Part shown: positions 16,746 to 24,835 of the stretch, piece after piece | How positions within the stretch are numbered: the stretch's first letter is position 1 | Layout: the number at the start of each line of letters is the position of its first letter | Source: Gaiellasilicea sp037721555 | Lineage (GTDB): Bacteria; Actinomycetota; Thermoleophilia; Gaiellales; Gaiellaceae | DNA: 64,000 nucleotides | Assembly (NCBI GenBank): GCA_037721555.1 | Contig: JBBJOI010000003.1 | Span: 1-64,000 of the forward strand | Direction of reading: 5' to 3' | Made by a program: the position numbers and the translations under genes | The notes under the pieces: generated by a model | The model's input: only the letters and a program-made list of their open reading frames with translations | Databases searched by the model: none | Told to the model about the DNA's origin: nothing

Positions 16746-18419
16746 GTGAGCGAGCCCGGCAACTGGTTCGAGTCGAACCCGCAGTGGTTCAAGACGGCGG
16801 TCTTCTACGAGATCCACACGCGCGCGTTCTTCGACGGGAACGACGACGGCTCCGGCGACTTTCGCGGCCTGCAGCAGAAGCTCGACTACTTGCAGTGGCT
16901 TGGAATCGACTGCATCTGGCTGCTGCCCTTCTACCCGTCCCCGCTCCGTGACGGCGGGTACGACATCGCCGACTTCTACGGGATCAACCCGGATTACGGC
17001 ACCGTCGAGGACCTCCGGACCTTCGTCGAGGCAGCGCACGAGCGCGGCATCCGCGTGATCGTCGATCTCGTCATGAACCACACCTCGGCCGACCACCCCT
17101 GGTTCCAGGAATCGCGCCAAAGCAAGGACAACCCCAAGGCGGACTGGTACGTGTGGTCGGACGACCAGGACATGTACAGCGACGCGCGGATCATCTTCAT
17201 CGACACGGAGTCGTCGAACTGGACCTGGGATCCGCAGCGCGGCCAGTACTTCTGGCACCGCTTCTTCAGTCACCAGCCGGACCTGAACTACGCGAACCCC
17301 GAGGTGCAGGAGGCGATGCTCGAGGTCCTGCGTTTCTGGCTCGACCTCGGCCTCGACGGTTTCCGGCTCGACGCGGTCCCTTACCTCTTCGAGGAGCACG
17401 GGACGAACTGCGAGAACCTGCCGGAGACGCACGAGTACCTGAAACGGGTCCGGGCCGCGGTGGACGACCGCTACGCCGACCGCGTCCTTCTCGCCGAGGC
17501 GAACCAGTGGCCCGAGGACGTCGTCGAGTATTTCGGCTCCGGTGACGGGGACGAGTGTCACATGGCATTCCACTTCCCCGTCATGCCGCGGATGTTCATG
17601 GCGCTGCGTCGCGAGGAAGCCTTGCCGATGATCGAGATCCTCGACCACACACCGAGGATCCCCTCGAACGCGCAGTGGGGCCTCTTCCTGCGAAACCACG
17701 ACGAGCTCACGCTCGAGATGGTCACCGACGAGGAGCGCGACTACATGTACTCGGAGTACGCGAAGGACCCCCGGATGAAGCTGAACCTCGGCATCCGCCG
17801 CCGGCTCGCGCCGCTCCTCGACAACGGCCGGGACGAGGTCGAGTTGATGCACGCGATCCTCTTCTCGCTCCCGGGTTCACCGGTGCTCTATTACGGGGAC
17901 GAGATCGCGATGGGCGACAACGTCTACCTCGGCGACCGAGACGGGGTGCGCACGCCGATGCAGTGGACCGGCGACCGCAACGGCGGCTTCTCGCGCGCAG
18001 ACTTCGCGCAGCTGTATCTCCCGCCGCTGATGGATCCGGTCTACGGCTTCAGCGCGGTCAACGTCGAGGCTCAGCTGCGCACGCCCACCTCCCTCCTGCG
18101 CTGGCTGCGCCGGTTCATCGAGCTGCGCAAGCAGCATCCGGTCTTCGGGCTCGGCGACGTCCACGTCCTGCGTCCCCAGAACCTGAAGATCTTCGCCCAC
18201 ATCCGCTCGTTCTCGGAGGACATCGTCCTCTGCGTGCACAACCTCGCCCGAACGGCACAAGCGGTCGAGCTCGATCTCTCCGCCTTCTCCGGACGCGTCC
18301 CGGTCGAGCTCTTCGGTAATACGGAGTTCCCGAAGATCGGCGAGCTTCCCTACCTGCTGACGCTCGGCCCGCGCGGCTTCTTCTGGTTCGGGCTCAAGGA
18401 TCCAGCCGATGAGCAGTAG
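16746..18419 (+). CDS. treS: Trehalose synthase (maltose alpha-D-glucosyltransferase)
   Basis: A 557-residue GH13_16 enzyme that interconverts trehalose and maltose. Start GTG at 16746. Motifs: AVFYEIHTRAFFDGNDDGSG near the N-terminus, VIVDLVMNHTSADHPW, nucleophile in GFRLDAVPYL (about D208), acid/base in LLAEANQWPED (about E250) and FLRNHDELTLEM (about H317-D318). It has the normal single-domain length; the maltokinase that is fused to TreS in some actinobacteria is a separate gene here, overlapping by 11 bases. In the GlgE route it feeds maltose to the kinase. Confidence 0.96.
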   Translation: MSEPGNWFESNPQWFKTAVFYEIHTRAFFDGNDDGSGDFRGLQQKLDYLQWLGIDCIWLLPFYPSPLRDGGYDIADFYGINPDYGTVEDLRTFVEAAHERGIRVIVDLVMNHTSADHPWFQESRQSKDNPKADWYVWSDDQDMYSDARIIFIDTESSNWTWDPQRGQYFWHRFFSHQPDLNYANPEVQEAMLEVLRFWLDLGLDGFRLDAVPYLFEEHGTNCENLPETHEYLKRVRAAVDDRYADRVLLAEANQWPEDVVEYFGSGDGDECHMAFHFPVMPRMFMALRREEALPMIEILDHTPRIPSNAQWGLFLRNHDELTLEMVTDEERDYMYSEYAKDPRMKLNLGIRRRLAPLLDNGRDEVELMHAILFSLPGSPVLYYGDEIAMGDNVYLGDRDGVRTPMQWTGDRNGGFSRADFAQLYLPPLMDPVYGFSAVNVEAQLRTPTSLLRWLRRFIELRKQHPVFGLGDVHVLRPQNLKIFAHIRSFSEDIVLCVHNLARTAQAVELDLSAFSGRVPVELFGNTEFPKIGELPYLLTLGPRGFFWFGLKDPADEQ

Positions 18420-19836
18420 CGCCGGCACCGACCTCCGCAGCCGGATCCAGGCGGGCGACCTGCATTTCCTCGACGGGCTCGTCCTGCTCGGCACGATCGC
18501 GTCGCAGCGGTGGTTCGGCGGCAAGTCGCGAGACGTCCTCGACGCGCGTGTACTCGACGCTGCCGTTGCCCCGGGCGGGCCCCCGATCCTCGCCTTCGCG
18601 ATCGTCGAGGTGCGGTACGGGCTGCAGAGCCACGACCTTTACCACCTGCCGCTCGGCTTCCGGCCTGCCGAGGAGGGTTGGAACGAGTCGGTCATCGCCG
18701 AGACGGACGGCTGGACCGTCTACGACGCGATCGCCGACCCGACGCTCATCCGCGAGCATGTGGGGCTGATGTGCGCGCGAGCCTCGCTGCGGCTCGAGGA
18801 CGCAGGGATCACGTTCTGGGGCTCGGAGCGGCTGGTCGACCTCGCGGGCGAGCTGGCCTCGATCCGTCCGATCGGCAGCGAGCAGTCGAACAGTTCCGTT
18901 GTTCTCGACGAGCGGCTCGCGCTCAAGTTCTACCGCCGGATCGAAGCGGGAGTGAACCCCGAGCTCGAGGTGCTTCGCTTCCTTACCGCGCGCGGCTTCG
19001 AGCACGTCGCAGGTCTCGAGGGCTACGCCGCCTACGAGGGGCGGCCGCTCGAGACCACGCTTGCGATCCTCCAGCGGTACGTGCCCTCGCACGGCGACGG
19101 CTGGCAGCTTGCGCTCGAGACGATGCAGGACGACCCGAACTGGATGCCCGACCAGGCGCGCCGCCTCGGCGAGGTGACCGCCCTGCTCCACAACGCGCTC
19201 GGCTCCGACGTGAGCGACCCGCACTTCGCACCCGAGGAGCCGAGCTCGGAGACGCTGGCGCTGCTCTCCGCGTCGATCGACGAGGAGATCGAGCAGGTCT
19301 TCATGACCCTGCCCGATTCGCCGACGCTCGTCGGGATCAGGGGCCGGGTTGAGGAGGTGCGCGACCGGCTGCGCCTGCTGACGCACATCGGCAACGTCGG
19401 CAAGGTGATCCGCACGCATGGCGACTACCACCTGGGGCAGGCGCTGCGAACGAAAGAGGACGACTGGCTCGTGCTCGACTTCGAGGGCGAGCCTGCCCGC
19501 AGCATGGCGGAACGGCGCCGGAAGCGCTCGCCGCTGCGAGACGTCGCCGGGATGCTCCGTTCCTTCGCCTATGCCGCCTCGGCCTCGCAGCTGCAGCGCG
19601 GCGTCGAGCCCCCACCGACCTGGGAGGACGACTGTCGTCGGCGGTTCCTCGAGGGCTATCTCGCGACGGCTGATCCGACGCTGCTGCCGGCAGGCGAGCA
19701 CGGGATCGAGCGGCTGCTGATGGTGTTCGAGCTAGAGAAGGCCGTGTACGAGCTTCGCTACGAGCTCGACAACCGCCCCGACTGGGTCCGCATCCCCGTC
19801 GCGGGCATCAAGCGGATGCTGGAGCGGGATTTCTGA
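18409..19836 (+). CDS. mak: Maltokinase
   Basis: A 475-residue kinase (Pep2/Mak family) that phosphorylates maltose to maltose 1-phosphate for GlgE. The N-terminal cap contains QRWFGGKSRDV (about residues 33-43). The aminoglycoside-phosphotransferase-like C-lobe has the catalytic loop THGDYHLGQAL (about 335-345) and the metal-binding LVLDFEGEPARS. ELRYELDNRPDWVRIP near the end is typical. It overlaps treS by 11 bases and glgB by one base (TGATG), giving a tight treS-mak-glgB operon. Confidence 0.95.
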   Translation: MSSSAGTDLRSRIQAGDLHFLDGLVLLGTIASQRWFGGKSRDVLDARVLDAAVAPGGPPILAFAIVEVRYGLQSHDLYHLPLGFRPAEEGWNESVIAETDGWTVYDAIADPTLIREHVGLMCARASLRLEDAGITFWGSERLVDLAGELASIRPIGSEQSNSSVVLDERLALKFYRRIEAGVNPELEVLRFLTARGFEHVAGLEGYAAYEGRPLETTLAILQRYVPSHGDGWQLALETMQDDPNWMPDQARRLGEVTALLHNALGSDVSDPHFAPEEPSSETLALLSASIDEEIEQVFMTLPDSPTLVGIRGRVEEVRDRLRLLTHIGNVGKVIRTHGDYHLGQALRTKEDDWLVLDFEGEPARSMAERRRKRSPLRDVAGMLRSFAYAASASQLQRGVEPPPTWEDDCRRRFLEGYLATADPTLLPAGEHGIERLLMVFELEKAVYELRYELDNRPDWVRIPVAGIKRMLERDF

Positions 19837-21728
19837 TGCCTCATGCGGGGAGCCGGGACCCCGCAGCGCGGCTCGGCGAGCTCGATCTGCATCTCGCCGG
19901 CGAGGGCCGCCATGAGCGGATCTACGAGCAGCTGGGCGCCCATCTCGTCGAGGGCGGCGTGCAGTTCGCCGTCTGGGCTCCGAACGCGCGCAGGGTGTCG
20001 GTCGTCGGCGACTGGAACGGTTGGGACGCCGACGTGCATCCGCTGGAGCCGGCGGGCTCCTCGGGTGTCTGGCAGGCGGTCGTCGCCGAGGCTGACGTGG
20101 GGGCGAGGTACAAGTTCGAGCTCGTCGGCGCGGACGGCCATCTGCGACTCAAGGCCGATCCGTTCGCGTTCGCGGCCGAGGTGCCTCCGAAGACGGCGTC
20201 GGTCGTGTACCGCTCGACCCACGAGTGGGGCGACGCCGCCTGGCTCGCGGCGCGGCGGAGGGCGGATCCGCTCGTTCGACCAGTCTCGATCTACGAGGTC
20301 CACGCGCCGTCGTGGCGCCTCGGCCTCCGCTGGCCGGAGCTTGCCGATCAGCTCGTGCGCTACGTCGACGAGCTCGGCTTCACGCATGTTCAGCTGCTCC
20401 CCGTGATGCACCATCCCTTCTCCGGTTCCTGGGGCTATCAGGTGACCGGCTTCTACGCTCCCGTCTCTACCCTCGGCTCACCGGACGAGTTCCGCGCGTT
20501 CGTCGACGCGCTCCATGCGGCCGGGATCGGCGTCATCCTCGACTGGGTGCCCGCGCACTTCCCGCGGGACGAGTTCGCCCTCGCGCAGTTCGACGGCACG
20601 GCGCTCTACGAGCACGCCGACCCGCGGCGCGGCTCCCATCCCGACTGGGGGACGCTCGTCTTCAACCTCGGCCGCAACGAGGTGAGAAACTTCCTGCTCG
20701 CGAACGCTCTCTACTGGGTCCGCGAGTTTCACGTGGACGGGCTGCGCGTCGACGCGGTCGCTTCCATGCTCTACCTCGACTACTCGCGTGGTGATGGCGA
20801 GTGGGTGCCGAACGTGTTCGGCGGCCGCGAGGATCTGGAGGCAGTCTCGTTTCTGAAGGAGCTGAACCAGTTGCTCCACGAGCGCGAGCCGGGCGTGCTC
20901 TCGGTCGCCGAGGAGTCGACGGCGTGGCCGGGTGTCTCGCGGCCGACCTACCTCGGTGGGCTCGGCTTCGGCTTCAAGTGGAACATGGGCTGGATGCACG
21001 ACACGCTCGAGTACTTCTCGAAGGATTCGATTCACCGCCGCTTCCACCACCACGAGCTGACGTTCTCCCTCGTCTACGCCTGGAACGAGAACTTCGTGCT
21101 CCCGCTCTCGCACGACGAGGTCGTGCACGGGAAGCGCTCCCTCCTCTCCCGCATGCCTGGCGACCGCTGGCAGCGCTTCGCGAACCTGCGCGCGCTCTTC
21201 GGCTACATGTGGGCGCACCCGGGCAAGCAACTGCTCTTCATGGGCGGCGAGCTCGGGCAGGAGCGAGAGTGGAGCGAGTCGGCGGGAGCGATCGACTGGC
21301 ACCTACTCGAAGATCCAGGCCACGCGGGGGTGCAGGCTGTCATCCGCGACCTGAACCGGGCCTACCGCGACGAGCCAGCGCTCTGGGAGGTGGACTTCTC
21401 GCACGAGGGCTTCCGCTGGCTCGAGCCGAACGCGGCGGGCGAGAACGCGCTCGCGTTCGCGCGCGTCTCGCGGGACGGCGGGCGCTGGCTCATCTGCGTT
21501 TCGAACCTTTCACCGATAGTCCGAGAGGGCTGGCGGGTGGGGCTGCCGACAGGCGGCAAGTGGCGGGAGGCGCTCAACACGGACTCGCGCTTCTACGGCG
21601 GCTCCGACGTCGGCAACGGTTGGGGCCTCGAGGCTGCCTCCGAGCCGTGCATGCAGCAGCCGTTCTCGGCCGAGGTGACGCTGCCGCCGCTCGCGACGAT
21701 CTGGCTCGTGCCGGCGGACGCCGGTTAG
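19836..21728 (+). CDS. glgB: 1,4-alpha-glucan branching enzyme
   Basis: A 630-residue GH13_9 enzyme that introduces alpha-1,6 branches. An N-terminal CBM48 domain (FAVWAPNARRVSVVGDWNGW, about residues 43-62) is followed by the barrel: SIYEVHAPSWR, HHPFSGSWGYQVTGFY, GVILDWVPAHFP, nucleophile in LRVDAVASMLYLDYSR (about D307), acid/base in SVAEESTAWP (about E358) and LPLSHDEVVHGK. It lacks the extra N1 domain of longer GlgB proteins. The stop codon (21726-21728) touches the stop of a convergent transposase remnant. Confidence 0.95.
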   Translation: MPHAGSRDPAARLGELDLHLAGEGRHERIYEQLGAHLVEGGVQFAVWAPNARRVSVVGDWNGWDADVHPLEPAGSSGVWQAVVAEADVGARYKFELVGADGHLRLKADPFAFAAEVPPKTASVVYRSTHEWGDAAWLAARRRADPLVRPVSIYEVHAPSWRLGLRWPELADQLVRYVDELGFTHVQLLPVMHHPFSGSWGYQVTGFYAPVSTLGSPDEFRAFVDALHAAGIGVILDWVPAHFPRDEFALAQFDGTALYEHADPRRGSHPDWGTLVFNLGRNEVRNFLLANALYWVREFHVDGLRVDAVASMLYLDYSRGDGEWVPNVFGGREDLEAVSFLKELNQLLHEREPGVLSVAEESTAWPGVSRPTYLGGLGFGFKWNMGWMHDTLEYFSKDSIHRRFHHHELTFSLVYAWNENFVLPLSHDEVVHGKRSLLSRMPGDRWQRFANLRALFGYMWAHPGKQLLFMGGELGQEREWSESAGAIDWHLLEDPGHAGVQAVIRDLNRAYRDEPALWEVDFSHEGFRWLEPNAAGENALAFARVSRDGGRWLICVSNLSPIVREGWRVGLPTGGKWREALNTDSRFYGGSDVGNGWGLEAASEPCMQQPFSAEVTLPPLATIWLVPADAG

Positions 21729-21906
21729 GCGGCCAACCGCGCCGGTGGGCGCCGCGTCGCGATCCCCTCGGCAACGAACGCGCGGTAGCGCTTGCGGGCC
21801 TGCCGGTGCTCCTCGGCGAAGAGCGTGAGGATGGAGTCGACGGCCAAGAATCCCGGCACGGAGCCGAGCCCTGCAACGGTTGACCCATGCGTCCACGGTG
21901 CCGTGC
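21725..21906 (-). pseudogene. Remnant of a REP-associated tyrosine transposase (C-terminal end)
   Basis: Reading the minus strand to the TAA at 21727-21725 gives about 60 residues that include TVAGLGSVPGFLAVDSILTL and ARKRYRAFVAEGI. This pattern (a WSSY-like segment, a PxFL then LF, then RYRxFV..G) is what I know from the C-terminus of IS200-like/REP-associated transposases. No HUH motif or catalytic tyrosine lies upstream in frame, so only the tail survives. Two copies of the intergenic repeat lie just upstream of it. The family call rests on pattern memory alone. Confidence 0.5.
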
Positions 21907-21975
21907 GTGTTCCCCGTCCGCAAGCCTCTGCGGCGAACTTGAACGCTCTTGTTGCTGTTCCGTTGCAGCTCGCCC

Positions 21976-22007
21976 GCTAGCCGCAGCGTGAGCGACCTCT
22001 GAGACCG
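21976..22007 (-). repeat. Intergenic repeat, copy C'
   Basis: On the minus strand: core CGGTCTCAGAGGT (22007-21995), 14 bases, then CTAGC (21980-21976). Eleven of 13 core bases match copy B. It lies 70 bases upstream of the transposase remnant. Confidence 0.5.
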
Positions 22008-22071
22008 GCTGCGCCGCGCGCCCGGAGTACGGCGAGTTGGAACGCCTTCGGTGCTTATCCTCAACAGCTGT

Positions 22072-22106
22072 TGTGGTAGCTCCGGCGCCGACAGTCTCTG
22101 AAACCG
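22072..22106 (-). repeat. Intergenic repeat, copy C
   Basis: On the minus strand: core CGGTTTCAGAGAC (22106-22094), 14 bases, then CTACCACA (22079-22072). It differs from copy B by one base in the core and is identical in the eight-base box and spacing. With copy C' and the transposase remnant it fills the 436-base gap between glgB and the ABC exporter genes; I see no intact gene in that gap. Confidence 0.65.
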
Positions 22107-22164
22107 TCTCGCGGCGGCTGGGGCTACGCGGCCGCTCCACGGGGGGCGCGGGTAGGGTTGAGAA

Positions 22165-23148
22165 GTGGCCGGGGGGACGAACTCAATCGAAGTTCAGGGG
22201 CTCGTGCGGGAGTTCAAGAAGGGCCCGCGCGCGGTCGACGGAATCGACCTCCGCGTGGAGCCCGGCGAGATCTACGGCTTCCTCGGCCCGAACGGAGCGG
22301 GAAAATCGACGACCGTCCTGATGCTGACAACGCTGCTCCCGCCGTCCGCAGGCACCGCGCGTGTCGGGGGCTACGACGTCGTCAAAGAAGGGCCGAAAGT
22401 GCGTTCCGTGATCGGGGCGGCGCTTCAGGAGGCGGCACTCGACCCGCTCCTCACAGGTCGCGACCACGTCCGCCTGCAGGCGACGCTGCAGGGCATCCCT
22501 CGCGGAGAGCGCCGCGGGCGATCAGACGAGCTCCTCACGCGGGTCGGTCTCTCGGAGGCCGCCGACCGGAAGGTGAAGGGCTACTCGGGCGGGATGAAGC
22601 GGCGCCTCGACCTCGCCCTGGCGCTCGTCCACCGGCCCAGCATCCTCTTCCTCGACGAGCCGACGACGGGCCTCGATCCGCAGAGCCGGACGGCCCTCTG
22701 GGACGAGGTCGGCCGCCTTGCCCGCGAGGACGGCGTCACCGTCTTCCTGACGACGCAGTACCTGGAGGAGGCGGACGTGCTCGCGAACCGGGTCGGGATC
22801 ATCGACCACGGCCGGATCGTCGCGGAGGGCTCTCCCGCGGCGCTGAAGGCGGAGATCGGCCTCCCGAGCGTGCACGCGCTTCCCGAGCAGGACGCCGACC
22901 GCGAACGCCTGAGCGCAGTGCTCTCACAGTTCGGCGAGCCACTGGGAGCCTCGTCCTCGAAGGACGTCGCCGTCCGCCTCCGCGAGGGCGTCGCCGGGTT
23001 GCCGGCCGTTGTCCGCGCAATCGACGCACAGAACGTCCCCCTCGCCCATCTCGAGATCCAGGCTCCATCGCTCGACGATGTCTTCTTGGCAAAGACGGGA
23101 CGCTCGCTCGAGGGCGCGGGCGAGAACGGCGCCGCGCCCGACTCGTGA
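22165..23148 (+). CDS. ABC exporter ATP-binding protein (DrrA-like)
   Basis: A 327-residue ATPase of the ABC-2 exporter type. Walker A GPNGAGKST (about residues 38-46), Q-loop, signature YSGGMKRRLDLA (about 143-154), Walker B ILFLDEPTTGLDP and a C-terminal extension of the DrrA/CcmA kind (SLDDVFLAKTGRS). GTG start at 22165; the end overlaps the next GTG (GTGA at 23145). Together with two permease genes it forms a three-gene efflux system. Substrate (lipid, antibiotic or polysaccharide) cannot be told from sequence. Confidence 0.92.
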   Translation: MAGGTNSIEVQGLVREFKKGPRAVDGIDLRVEPGEIYGFLGPNGAGKSTTVLMLTTLLPPSAGTARVGGYDVVKEGPKVRSVIGAALQEAALDPLLTGRDHVRLQATLQGIPRGERRGRSDELLTRVGLSEAADRKVKGYSGGMKRRLDLALALVHRPSILFLDEPTTGLDPQSRTALWDEVGRLAREDGVTVFLTTQYLEEADVLANRVGIIDHGRIVAEGSPAALKAEIGLPSVHALPEQDADRERLSAVLSQFGEPLGASSSKDVAVRLREGVAGLPAVVRAIDAQNVPLAHLEIQAPSLDDVFLAKTGRSLEGAGENGAAPDS

Positions 23149-23921
23149 GCGCCGTCTGGCCACAGATCGGAGCCGTCGCGCTCCGCTCGATAACGCGGAC
23201 GGCGCGCCAGCCGGCCAGCGCGATCCCGCCCCTCCTCTTCCCTGTCTCGCTGATGTTCGTCAACGCTGCCGGCCTCGACGCATCGACGCAGCTCCCGGGC
23301 TTCCCCACCGAGTCGTTTCTCGCCTTCGCGCTCGCGGTGCCCTTCATCCAGGGGGCGCTCTTTTCGACGATGAACGCGGGCACCGACCTCGCCCGGGACA
23401 TCCAGACCGGCTTCCTGAACCGGCTTGCGCTCACCTCGATGCGAGGATCGGCGCTCCTCGCCGGACAGCTCGGCGGCATTGTCTTGCTCGGACTCATACA
23501 AGCGGTCGTGTACCTCCTCGTCGGGGTTGCCGTCGGTGTCAACTTCGAGTCCGGCGCGCTCGGGGTGCTCGTGCTCCTGGCCTTCTCGGCGCTCGTCTCG
23601 CTCGGCTTCGGCGCGCTGGGCTCGTTGATCGCGCTTCGTACCGGTTCGGGCGAGGCGGTGCAGGGGGCGTTCCCGCTGCTCTTCGTCTTCCTCTTCATCT
23701 CGTCGTTCAACGCGCCGCGCGAGCTGATGGAGGTCGACTGGTTCCGCGCCGTCGCCACTGCCAACCCCGTCTCCTACCTGATCGAATGCGTGCGCAGCCT
23801 GATCATCAGCGGCTGGGACGGCCAGGCACTCGCTCTCGGCTTCGGCGTCGCGGCTGCGATCGCGCTCGCAGCGATCGCCCTCGCCGCCTGGGCCATGCAG
23901 GGGAGGTTGACGCGGACGTGA
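23145..23921 (+). CDS. ABC-2 type exporter permease, first of two
   Basis: A 258-residue membrane protein with about six hydrophobic segments and the ABC-2 pattern: an amphipathic N-terminus (AVALRSITRTARQPAS), then long spans such as GVLVLLAFSALVSLGFGALG and the C-terminal NPVSYLIECVRSLI segment typical of DrrB-like permeases. It starts with GTG inside the stop of the ATPase gene and ends in a GTGA overlap with the second permease, so it is co-translated with both. Confidence 0.88.
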   Translation: MSAVWPQIGAVALRSITRTARQPASAIPPLLFPVSLMFVNAAGLDASTQLPGFPTESFLAFALAVPFIQGALFSTMNAGTDLARDIQTGFLNRLALTSMRGSALLAGQLGGIVLLGLIQAVVYLLVGVAVGVNFESGALGVLVLLAFSALVSLGFGALGSLIALRTGSGEAVQGAFPLLFVFLFISSFNAPRELMEVDWFRAVATANPVSYLIECVRSLIISGWDGQALALGFGVAAAIALAAIALAAWAMQGRLTRT

Positions 23922-24685
23922 GGATCTGGCCGGTCGCGTCGGGGGTCGCGTGGAGAACGTTGAAGATCGTCTACACCAACCGCGCCCTCTTCCTGCCGCA
24001 GATTCTCTTCCCGCTCTTCTTCTTTACGGCCTTTGCGGGCGGGTTGTCACAGGTGTCGCGTGTTCCCGGATTCGACTTCCCGCCCGGGTACACGGCGTTC
24101 CAGTTCTGCTTCGTCCTCGTCCAGTCCGCCGCCTTCGGAGGTGTTTTCACCGGCTTCGGGATCGCGCGCGACTTCGAGAGCGGGTTCGCCCGCCGGCTGC
24201 TGCTGGCTGCACCGAATCGCACGGGCATCATCCTCGGCTACGCCATCAGCGCGGTCGTACGGTGGGCGGTCGTCGCCACGATCCTGACGGTCGTCGCTTT
24301 AGCGGCCGGGATGAACGTCTTCGGGGGTCCCGTCGACGTCTTCGGCATGTACGCGCTCGCGCTCCTGATCAACATCAGTGGTGTCCTGTGGGCGGCGGGG
24401 ATCGCGATGCGCCTACGCACCGTGCAGGCCGGGCCGCTGATGCAGATGCCGGTCTTCCTGACGCTCTTCTTCGCGCCTGTCTACGTGCCCCTCGACCTTC
24501 TCACCGGCTGGATCGAGGTCGTGGCGCAGGTGAACCCGTTCACATACGTGCTCGAGGCGGTGCGGAGCATGCTCGCCGGCGACGAAGTGCACGTCGCGCT
24601 CGCGTTCGGCCTCGCGCTCGGTCTCGTCGCGATCTTCGCCGTCTGGTCGCTGCGAGGATTGCGCCGGGCGGAGGCCGCAGGCTAG
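23918..24685 (+). CDS. ABC-2 type exporter permease, second of two
   Basis: A 255-residue membrane protein of the same family as its neighbour (ARDFESGFARRLLLAAPNRT and NPFTYVLEAVRSML align with LARDIQTGFLNRLALTSMR and NPVSYLIECVRSLI in the first permease). The pair would make a heterodimeric channel for the ATPase. GTG start at 23918 in a GTGA overlap. The following 150 bases before glgX hold only a short GGCGCG/CGCGCC inverted repeat (24699-24719). Confidence 0.88.
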   Translation: MRIWPVASGVAWRTLKIVYTNRALFLPQILFPLFFFTAFAGGLSQVSRVPGFDFPPGYTAFQFCFVLVQSAAFGGVFTGFGIARDFESGFARRLLLAAPNRTGIILGYAISAVVRWAVVATILTVVALAAGMNVFGGPVDVFGMYALALLINISGVLWAAGIAMRLRTVQAGPLMQMPVFLTLFFAPVYVPLDLLTGWIEVVAQVNPFTYVLEAVRSMLAGDEVHVALAFGLALGLVAIFAVWSLRGLRRAEAAG

Positions 24686-24835
24686 GTTCATGCCACCTGG
24701 CGCGGGGTACCGTCGCGCCGTGCGGCGTGCCATCACATCGCCCTCGAGGCCGACGCCGACGCGGACGCTCGAGCACCGCCGCGGCCCTACGCGCCGACGG
24801 CTCGACTCGGAGACCCACGCGGTCGATCCCGCCGC

